Positions 1 to 5,197 of a stretch of 5,571 bases of DNA are shown here, piece after piece; position 1 is the first letter of the stretch, and every line of letters starts with the position of its first letter. Source of the stretch: a bacterium (lineage in GTDB: Bacteria > ARS69); contig JALGZO010000586.1 in NCBI GenBank assembly GCA_025774865.1, positions 1 through 5,571 of the forward strand, written 5' to 3'. The translations under genes and the position numbers were made by a program. The notes under the pieces are model-generated. The model did not search any database and was not told where the DNA came from. It saw only the letters and a program-made list of their open reading frames with translations.

Positions 1-512
1 GTCCCGTTCTCGCCCGTGATGAGCACGCGCGCTTCCGCATGGGCTGCGCGCTCCAGGGCGTCTCGGAGCCGCTTCATGGCCGCACTCGATCCGAGGAGTC
101 CGTCGCCGGGTGCGATCGCGCGGGACAGCTCACGATTGCGCCGTCGGAGCGAACTCGTCTCCAGCGCATTGCGCACCGCGACCAGCAATCGCCCCGGGTC
201 CAGCGGTTTCTCGAGGTAGTCGAACGCGCCGAGCTTCGTCGCCCGCACCGCGGTCTCGATCGTCGCGTGGCCCGACATGACGATCGCGGGAACTTCACTG
301 CCGCCGTCGCGGATCTTCGCGAGTAACTCGAGACCGTCCATCCCGGGGAGGCAGACGTCGAGGAGGACGAGGTTCGGCGCCTCCTCTTGGAGGAGCTCGA
401 CGCCGCGCTCGGCGCTCTCGGCTGTGAACGTGCGATAGCCCTCATCCGCCAAGAGCCCGGAGAGCTGGGTGCGGATGTTCTTCTCGTCGTCGATGATCAG
501 AATCTGGCGCAC
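1..512 (-). CDS. NtrX-like sigma-54-dependent response regulator (partial, C-terminus outside window)
   Basis: This is the N-terminal 170 residues of a response regulator that would activate sigma-54 promoters when phosphorylated by the kinase two genes upstream. A complete receiver domain is visible at about residues 3-120: acidic pair D8/D9, phospho-acceptor D52 in LLDVCLPGMDG, S80 in the MSGHA motif, and K102 in DYLEKPLD. A linker follows, then the start of the AAA+ domain (GSSAAMKRLR, then LITGENGT). The chain is cut inside Walker A at the window edge. GENGT in Walker A and DYLEKPLDPGRLL are typical of NtrX rather than NtrC. The start is GTG at 512-510, one base after the TGA (516-514) of the preceding gene. 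No clear Shine-Dalgarno is seen, so translation is probably coupled. The remaining AAA+ region and the expected Fis-type DNA-binding helix cannot be checked. The receiver and AAA+ assignment is secure; the NtrX label is a family-level inference. Confidence 0.93.
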   Translation of the reverse strand, partial: MRQILIIDDEKNIRTQLSGLLADEGYRTFTAESAERGVELLQEEAPNLVLLDVCLPGMDGLELLAKIRDGGSEVPAIVMSGHATIETAVRATKLGAFDYLEKPLDPGRLLVAVRNALETSSLRRRNRELSRAIAPGDGLLGSSAAMKRLRDALERAAHAEARVLITGENG

Positions 513-513
513 G

Positions 514-1347
514 TCAAGGGGCCGGCGTTCGGCAGTTCGGGTTCACGACGAGCACGTCGGAGAACGACTCCTCCGTGAGACGTCGCAGGTACAGAGCACG
601 CTTGCTCGGAAACGTCGCGAGCACCTCGCGAGAGAGGTACTTCGTCTCCAGCTCCGCGAGGTCGCCGAGAAACGTGGGGTCCTTGGCGCGCTTTCCGGTG
701 CGGTCCTCCCAGGTCAAGAGCTCGAGGTAGACGAGCTCCGGCAGCTCCTCGATGCCGTAGATCCGGCGTTGCCAGCGGGCCAGGTTGCCCGCGTTGTCGA
801 AGCGCTGGTAGAGCCGCTGCATCGCGCCGACGTCCAGCGAGTGCTTCGGAGAGTGGCTGAGCGGGTACGAGTCGAGCCGAATCGCTTCCGCCAGGACGTC
901 CACCCCTTCCGGCCAACTGCTCTGACCCAGCGTGCGGTAGAGGACGCGGTAGCGGTCGTTCTCGCCGAGGTAGAGCGCGTGCGGCGACGACGGATCGATG
1001 TCGGACACTTTCATACGACCTTCCCAGCCGGTCGGCAGCAACCAGAGCTTGTAGAACGGATGGTAGGTGAAATCCTCCTCCGGATGATGGAACCCGATGG
1101 AGCCGTCCTCGACGCGGATCAACACGGCGTCGGCCGCCCCCGTCCAGCCGAAGGGAACCGTTTCCCAGCGGATCTCGGCGATGGTCCAGCCGCGCGGCAG
1201 CGACTCGCGAATCGCGACCAGGGCGCTCGACACCTTGACGGCGTCCAGGGGGAGCGACCCGCAGGGGTTGGTCGCCCCGGCGTTCGCCACCGACCCGGCC
1301 AGGGTCGCGGCCGCCACGGCGTTGAGCAGGGTGCGAGGGTGTCTCAA
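514..1347 (-). CDS. Unrecognised secreted protein between kinase and regulator (277 aa)
   Basis: I do not recognise this family. The likely start is TTG at 1347-1345, overlapping the kinase stop as TTGA, with an AGGAG Shine-Dalgarno at 1357-1353. From there the N-terminus reads as a signal peptide: R2/H3/R5, a hydrophobic stretch at about residues 6-20, and an A-N-A cleavage motif at 21-23. The predicted mature chain starts near G24 and has only two cysteines, C29 and C272, which could form a disulfide tying the two ends together. The middle is rich in aromatics and His (for example FHHPEEDFTYHPFYKLW near residues 87-101). The C-terminal half looks helical and charged. No transmembrane segment is seen after the signal peptide. 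Its place between a sensor kinase and its regulator, in overlapping frames, suggests an envelope role linked to that signalling system; this is inference. The frame is open further upstream, but that part overlaps the kinase gene and is not credible coding. Confidence 0.8.
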   Translation of the reverse strand: MRHPRTLLNAVAAATLAGSVANAGATNPCGSLPLDAVKVSSALVAIRESLPRGWTIAEIRWETVPFGWTGAADAVLIRVEDGSIGFHHPEEDFTYHPFYKLWLLPTGWEGRMKVSDIDPSSPHALYLGENDRYRVLYRTLGQSSWPEGVDVLAEAIRLDSYPLSHSPKHSLDVGAMQRLYQRFDNAGNLARWQRRIYGIEELPELVYLELLTWEDRTGKRAKDPTFLGDLAELETKYLSREVLATFPSKRALYLRRLTEESFSDVLVVNPNCRTPAP

Positions 1348-2867
1348 CGGCTCTCCTCGGGCTCCACGGGAAGGTCCAGCACGAAGTGGGCGCCTCGGTC
1401 CGTGCTTGTCCACTTTAGCGTACCTCGGTGGTCTGTCGCGATCCGATGCACCATGGCGAGCCCGAGGCCCGATCCGCCGGTCTTGCCGCTGATCCCGGGC
1501 TCCAGGATGGAATCGCGGATCTTGTCGGGGATTCCGGGACCCTCGTCGGACACTCCGAGGGTCGCCCGTCCGGCGCCTTCGGTCACTTCGAGCCGGATCG
1601 TCCCACCGTTCTCCATCACCTCGGAGGCGTTCTTGACGAGATTCGTCACGGCCCGACGGATCTGATCGCGATCGGCCACGAGCGGCACCGAATCGGGACC
1701 CTCGTACACGAGATCGATCCCCGCCTTCGCTCCCTGGAAGAGCTCCCGCACGCTCTTGACGATCTTGGCGAGGTCGGTCGGCTCGAATCGCGGGGCGGGC
1801 ATCTTCGCGAAGTCGGAGAACGATTCCGAGATGCGGGCGAGATTGTCGACCTCCTCCCCGATCGAGCGAAGACACTCCTGGGCGTCGGAGTCCGGCGGAA
1901 CGCGCCCGCCGAGCCGGTGGATGGCGAGCTTGATCGGGGTGAGGGGGTTGCGCACCTCGTGGGCGATGCGGCGAGCGACGTCGCGCCACGCGGCGACCCG
2001 TTCCACCCGGATCAGCTCGTCGCGGGACCGCTCCAGGCGTTCCCCCATGCGGTTGAACGCGCGCACGAGATCCCCGATCTCTCCTTCGGCCCGGACGTCG
2101 GCTCGCTGTGACAAGTCACCCGCCGCGATCCGGTCGGCCGCGCCCGCGAGCTCGACGACCGGTCGGCTGATGCGCCGGGCCGTGACGCGCGCGGCGAGGT
2201 ACGCCACCGTCGCCGCGAGCAGAAAGATCCCGACCGACGAGATCCAGAACCATCGCATCCGGACCTGTTCGAAGATCTTGAGCTGCTGGTAGAAGCCGTA
2301 CTCTTCGCCCGCCGAGACGAGCGCGACCGCGAGCTCCGGCTCGAGCACGACGCCGATGGCGCGGGCCGCTTCACCGTCGCTCGCCGCCCGAAAGAAGCGC
2401 AGCGTTCTCCCGCGGCGCGTCTCCGGATCCTCGTCTCCGGCGAGCTTGTTCCACTCGGCGCTCGAGGGAATCTCCACGTCCTCGAAGGATGCGCCGGTGG
2501 CGGTGATGACCCGGGTGCCTTCCGCCGTTTCGTAGGCCGCGAAGTCGAAGTTGGTCTCCGCCAAGAGATCCTTCGCCAGCGCCTCTTCGTCGGCCGGCGG
2601 AGGGGCGGCCGGCAGCCACTCGAGCACGAGCTCGGCGTCCGATCGGAGGTGATCGACCAGCTCGCCGTAGAGGGTCGCAGCGTGATCGAACGACGCCTCC
2701 ACCCCCGGGTTCTGAAGGCTCGTGATCGCCCCCGAGAGTCGGCCCGTGGCGATGATCGTCACCAGGAGCGAAGGCACCGAGGCGAGGAGGAGGAAGCTCA
2801 CGAGGAGCCGGGTCTCGAGCTTGCGGGACTTCAGGGTGACGCCTGCCTCTCCGGGGGATCGGGCCAC
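1344..2867 (-). CDS. NtrY-like membrane sensor histidine kinase (507 aa)
   Basis: This is an inner-membrane kinase that would sense an envelope signal and phosphorylate the response regulator encoded at 1-512. The order is: membrane segment at about 21-40, extracytoplasmic domain at about 41-205, second membrane segment at about 207-227, HAMP at about 228-281, HisKA with phospho-acceptor H303 in IAHEVRNPLTPIKLAIHRL, then the ATPase domain. The ATPase domain shows an N box (NLVKNASE, N409 and N413), G1 box DEGPGIPD (441-448) and G2 box GGSGLGLAM (464-472). The AWRDVARRIAHEVRNPLTPIKL segment is typical of NtrY kinases. It is shorter than usual NtrY because no PAS domain sits between HAMP and HisKA. 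The F box reads ILEPGISGK, with Ile where Phe is common. The start is GTG at 2867-2865, the first start after an upstream in-frame TGA, but it lacks a good Shine-Dalgarno; initiation a few codons later is possible. The stop overlaps the next gene. Confidence 0.93.
   Translation of the reverse strand: MARSPGEAGVTLKSRKLETRLLVSFLLLASVPSLLVTIIATGRLSGAITSLQNPGVEASFDHAATLYGELVDHLRSDAELVLEWLPAAPPPADEEALAKDLLAETNFDFAAYETAEGTRVITATGASFEDVEIPSSAEWNKLAGDEDPETRRGRTLRFFRAASDGEAARAIGVVLEPELAVALVSAGEEYGFYQQLKIFEQVRMRWFWISSVGIFLLAATVAYLAARVTARRISRPVVELAGAADRIAAGDLSQRADVRAEGEIGDLVRAFNRMGERLERSRDELIRVERVAAWRDVARRIAHEVRNPLTPIKLAIHRLGGRVPPDSDAQECLRSIGEEVDNLARISESFSDFAKMPAPRFEPTDLAKIVKSVRELFQGAKAGIDLVYEGPDSVPLVADRDQIRRAVTNLVKNASEVMENGGTIRLEVTEGAGRATLGVSDEGPGIPDKIRDSILEPGISGKTGGSGLGLAMVHRIATDHRGTLKWTSTDRGAHFVLDLPVEPEESR
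1353..1357 (-). promoter_or_regulatory. Shine-Dalgarno supporting a TTG start
   Basis: AGGAG lies 5 bases before the TTG at 1347-1345, inside the last codons of the kinase gene. It is the main reason for choosing this non-ATG start, together with the signal peptide that begins exactly there. Confidence 0.6.
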
Positions 2868-2895
2868 TCTAGGGACCGCGTTCTCGCACTGTCAA
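2866..2895 (-). promoter_or_regulatory. Possible sigma-70 promoter for the kinase operon
   Basis: On the minus strand a perfect TTGACA (2895-2890) is followed, after 18 bases, by TAGAGT (2871-2866), which matches 4 of 6 positions of TATAAT. The -10 would overlap the annotated GTG start, so either the start lies further in or this is a chance match. It is offered only as a candidate. Confidence 0.3.
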
Positions 2896-2929
2896 CGCGG
2901 CACGGGGGGGGAAGGGGCGCCTTCGGGGA

Positions 2930-2960
2930 TTGACCCGGGGTGCCCCCTGGCCGTTATATT
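2930..2960 (+). promoter_or_regulatory. Possible sigma-70 promoter for had-oah-dch
   Basis: TTGACC (2930-2935, 5 of 6 to consensus) and TATATT (2955-2960, 5 of 6) are separated by 19 bases, longer than the ideal 17. A GGGG-TG-CCCC dyad (2937-2946) lies in the spacer. Transcription would start near 2967, inside the dyad at 2966-2989. A second TATAAT-like hexamer, TATAGT at 2965-2970, has no matching -35. Confidence 0.35.
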
Positions 2961-2965
2961 GGGAT

Positions 2966-2989
2966 ATAGTAGACTAGACGGTCCACTAT
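2966..2989. promoter_or_regulatory. Imperfect 24-bp dyad, candidate operator (TetR/NemR-like)
   Basis: The arms ATAGT.GAC and GTC.ACTAT are arranged around a 6-base centre, pairing 8 of 12 positions per half. The inner part reads TAGACT-N4-GGTCCA, which differs by one base in each half from the TAGACC-N4-GGTCTA operator known for the TetR-family repressor NemR. It sits where transcription of had would start, a position suited to repression. No TetR-type regulator gene is in the window, so the cognate protein is unknown. Confidence 0.45.
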
Positions 2990-3000
2990 TCCAGTAACGC

Positions 3001-3005
3001 GGAGG
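3001..3005 (+). promoter_or_regulatory. Shine-Dalgarno of had
   Basis: GGAGG lies 6 bases before the ATG at 3012 and is the strongest ribosome binding site in the window. It fixes the had start and marks had as the first gene of its operon. Confidence 0.75.
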
Positions 3006-3011
3006 GGGGCC

Positions 3012-4085
3012 ATGCGAGTCGCGTCGTGGATGGTCGAGTCCACCGGACAGCCGATGACGCTACAGGACCGCGAGGACGTCCCGAAGGCGGGCGAGGTTCT
3101 CGTCGAGGTCCGCGGGTGCGGCGTCTGTCACACGGATCTGGGCTTTTACTACGAGGGCATTCCGACCCGTCATCCGATGCCGCTGACACTCGGGCACGAG
3201 GTGGCGGGCCAGGTGATCGAGGCAGGACCGGGCGCCGAAGAGTGGGTCGGCCGCGCGGTCGTCATCCCCGCCGTGATTCCCTGCGAGACCTGCGACGCCT
3301 GCACGTCCGGGCATGGTTCCGTCTGTCCGAATCAGATCTTCCCGGGCAACGACGTGCACGGCGGCTTCGGCTCGCATCTCACCGTGCCCGCGCGCGGACT
3401 CTGTCGCGTTCCCGATCTCGACGATCCGCTGCAAAACGCCGACCGGCTCGAGCTCGCCGATCTCTCCGTGATCGCGGACGCCATCTCGACGCCCTACCAG
3501 GCGATCGCCCGGAGCGGATTGCAGGCGGGCGATCTCGCGATCTTCGTGGGCGTGGGCGGCGTGGGCGGCTTCGGGGTGCAGATCGCGGCGTCGCTCGGCG
3601 CCCATGTGGTCGCCATCGATGTCGATCCGGATCGGCTCGACCTGATATCGCGCTACGGAGCGTCGCTGGCACTGCGATCCGACGACATGTCGTTCAAGGA
3701 ACTCCGCGCCGCCGTCCGCAGTTTCGCGGGCGAGAGACAAGTCCCGTCCTGGCGCCATGCGATCTTCGAGACGTCCGGCTCGGCGTCCGGACAGGCGACG
3801 GCGTTCGGCCTCGTCGGCCACGGCGCCCATCTCTCGATCGTCGGCTTCACTCCGGCCAAAGTCGAAGTCCGGCTGTCCAACCTCATGGCGTTCGATGCCA
3901 CCGCGCAGGGCAACTGGGGATGTCTGCCCGAGCACTATCCGAAGGTGCTCGAGCTCGTGCTCTCCGGCGCCGTGGCGGTACGACCCTTCGTCGAGCGCCG
4001 TCCTCTCGACACCATCAACGAGACCTTCTCGGATCTGCACGAGCACCGCGTGTCCCAGCGGGTCATCCTCGTTCCGGAGTCATGA
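3012..4085 (+). CDS. had: 6-hydroxycyclohex-1-ene-1-carbonyl-CoA dehydrogenase
   Basis: This is a cytoplasmic zinc-type medium-chain dehydrogenase (357 aa) that oxidises 6-hydroxycyclohex-1-ene-1-carbonyl-CoA with NAD+ to the 6-oxo compound in benzoyl-CoA degradation; Geobacter calls it bamQ. The GroES-like N-terminal domain carries the catalytic zinc ligand C39 (GCGVCHTD) and the GHE motif (H62, E63). Four structural-zinc cysteines follow: C91, C94, C97 and C105. The Rossmann fold has GVGGVG at 180-185 and D203 at the end of the second strand, which favours NAD+ over NADP+. Several stretches match the Had subfamily as I know it rather than generic alcohol dehydrogenases: PAVIPC (86-91), PGND followed by GGF (111-119), TPYQA, RLSNLMAF, GNWGC, and PFVERRPLD near the C-terminus. 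Length is close to the usual 360 or so. The stop overlaps the oah start as ATGA. Function is confident from family resemblance and from the two neighbours; substrate specificity itself is inferred. Confidence 0.93.
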   Translation: MRVASWMVESTGQPMTLQDREDVPKAGEVLVEVRGCGVCHTDLGFYYEGIPTRHPMPLTLGHEVAGQVIEAGPGAEEWVGRAVVIPAVIPCETCDACTSGHGSVCPNQIFPGNDVHGGFGSHLTVPARGLCRVPDLDDPLQNADRLELADLSVIADAISTPYQAIARSGLQAGDLAIFVGVGGVGGFGVQIAASLGAHVVAIDVDPDRLDLISRYGASLALRSDDMSFKELRAAVRSFAGERQVPSWRHAIFETSGSASGQATAFGLVGHGAHLSIVGFTPAKVEVRLSNLMAFDATAQGNWGCLPEHYPKVLELVLSGAVAVRPFVERRPLDTINETFSDLHEHRVSQRVILVPES

Positions 4086-5197
4086 TGATGGATATGAAGA
4101 ATCACGACCTGGTCGACGACCACCGACGCCCGGGCGTCCTCTACGACGAGACTCCGCTCCGCGACGACAGCGGCGAGACCGTGGAAGGTCTCCATGTCGT
4201 TCACATCACTCTCGACAATCCGAGCCAGCTGAACTCCTACACCACCGACATGATCAAAGGCGTGATCCTCGGGATGCGAAGGGCGTCGACCGATCGGGGC
4301 TGTGTCGCCGTGGTCTTCTCCGGCGGCGGGAACCGCGCATTCTGCACGGGCGGCAACACGGAGGAGTACGCCGAGTACTACGCGGGCCGTCCGCTGGAGT
4401 ACCGCCAGTACATGCGGCTGTTCAACGACATGGTCACGACGATCCTCCACTGCGACAAGCCGGTCATCTGCCGCGCTAACGGGATGCGCGTCGCGGGCGG
4501 ACAGGAGATCGGCATGGCCTGTGATTTCACGATCGCCCAGGACCTCGCGGTGTTCGGACAGGCCGGACCGAAGCACGGATCGGCCCCGGACGGAGGCAGC
4601 ACGGATTTCCTGCCGCTCTACGTCGGCATCGAGCGGGCGATGGAGAGTTGCACACTCTGCCGTCCGTGGAGCGCGCACAAGGCACAGCGTCTCGGGCTAC
4701 TGACCCGCGTCGTTCCCGGGCTCCGAGTCGGCGGCGAGTTCGTCCCGAACCCCCTCGTCATCACCGATCAGTGGCTCGACGAATGGGGCCGCGTCGTCCA
4801 TGGTGACTTCGTGACCGGCGACGCGAAGAAGGAAGCGAAGAAGCTGCTCGCGGGAGGTGAGGTGGACCTCTCGCTTCTCGACCGTGAAGTCGACGCGTTC
4901 ATCTACGCGCTCGCGATGACGATGCCCGAGTGCCTCACGAAGACGATCGAGAGCGTGCGCAAGCACAAGCTCGAGCACTGGGATCGGAATCGCGAGACGA
5001 ACCGGGCCTGGCTCGCCGGCAACATGATGACCGAGGGGCGCGCGGGGTTCCGCGCGTTCCACGAGGGCTCGAGGGAGTGTCGCGAGCCCGACTTCCTGTT
5101 GCTGCGTCGCCGGCTGGCGGAAGGTGAGACCTGGAACGACGCGCTCACGGAGGAGATTCTCGCGAAGGCGCACGGCCGCGTGGCGGTCCACCCGTGA
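4082..5197 (+). CDS. oah: 6-oxocyclohex-1-ene-1-carbonyl-CoA hydrolase (ring-opening)
   Basis: This crotonase-superfamily enzyme (371 aa; also called BamA, unrelated to the outer-membrane protein of that name) hydrates 6-oxocyclohex-1-ene-1-carbonyl-CoA and cleaves the ring C-C bond to give 3-hydroxypimelyl-CoA. It is widely used as a marker for anaerobic aromatic degraders. Family hallmarks are NSYTTDM (51-57), FCTGGNTEEYAEYYAGRP (87-104), CDKPVICRANGMRVAGGQE (124-142), GMACDFTIAQD (144-154), FGQAGPKHGS (158-167), GRVVHGDF (236-243), VDLSLLD (261-267) and AFHEGSRE (325-332). Length is near the usual 375 or so, and the long C-terminal part beyond a normal crotonase is present. The start at 4082 forms an ATGA overlap with had. 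ATG codons at 4085, 4088 and 4094 are also in frame, and GGAG at 4076-4079 is better spaced for 4085 or 4088, so the true N-terminus may be one to four residues shorter. The stop overlaps dch as GTGA. Confidence 0.95.
   Translation: MMMDMKNHDLVDDHRRPGVLYDETPLRDDSGETVEGLHVVHITLDNPSQLNSYTTDMIKGVILGMRRASTDRGCVAVVFSGGGNRAFCTGGNTEEYAEYYAGRPLEYRQYMRLFNDMVTTILHCDKPVICRANGMRVAGGQEIGMACDFTIAQDLAVFGQAGPKHGSAPDGGSTDFLPLYVGIERAMESCTLCRPWSAHKAQRLGLLTRVVPGLRVGGEFVPNPLVITDQWLDEWGRVVHGDFVTGDAKKEAKKLLAGGEVDLSLLDREVDAFIYALAMTMPECLTKTIESVRKHKLEHWDRNRETNRAWLAGNMMTEGRAGFRAFHEGSRECREPDFLLLRRRLAEGETWNDALTEEILAKAHGRVAVHP

Larger units (their letters stand above)
2868..3011. other. Divergent intergenic region between the two operons
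   Basis: The 144 bp between the kinase start and had is the only non-coding stretch in the window. The kinase-proximal half is G-rich, with an eight-G run at 2904-2911. The had-proximal half (about 2953-2990) is noticeably richer in A+T and carries the candidate promoter and operator. Both operons must be expressed from here or from upstream of each start, since all other junctions in the window overlap or abut. No small gene with a ribosome binding site was found. Confidence 0.85.

Noticed and set aside
469-1665. Long plus-strand open frame (398 codons) opposite the secreted-protein and kinase genes
   Set aside because: It is antisense to two supported genes, crosses their junction, is rich in Arg, Val and Glu without any recognisable domain, and has no ribosome binding site. 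Such shadows are expected in G+C-rich DNA.
1348-1989. Upstream extension of the secreted-protein frame
   Set aside because: It lies inside the kinase ATPase domain in another frame, has low-complexity Arg/Gly/Pro composition, and would bury the signal peptide.
2937-2946. GGGG-TG-CCCC hairpin as a terminator
   Set aside because: The loop is only 2 bases, there is no T-tract, and it lies ahead of both operons rather than after a gene.
2971-2980. TAGAC-like 5-bp tandem near the operator
   Set aside because: TAGAC occurs twice in a row at 2970-2979, but two units are too few to call a repeat and are explained as part of the dyad.
2649-2997. Plus-strand frames at the kinase N-terminus and intergenic region
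   Set aside because: Their composition is Arg/Glu-rich shadow of the kinase start, and they run into the had promoter without a ribosome binding site.
3060-4046. Minus-strand open frame of 328 codons opposite had
   Set aside because: It is fully antisense to a well-supported dehydrogenase, with His/Arg/Glu-rich composition and no recognisable motif.
3026-4081. Upstream open extension of the oah frame across had
   Set aside because: The translated stretch is Arg-rich shadow sequence of had, and family resemblance of Oah begins only after the ATG run at 4082.
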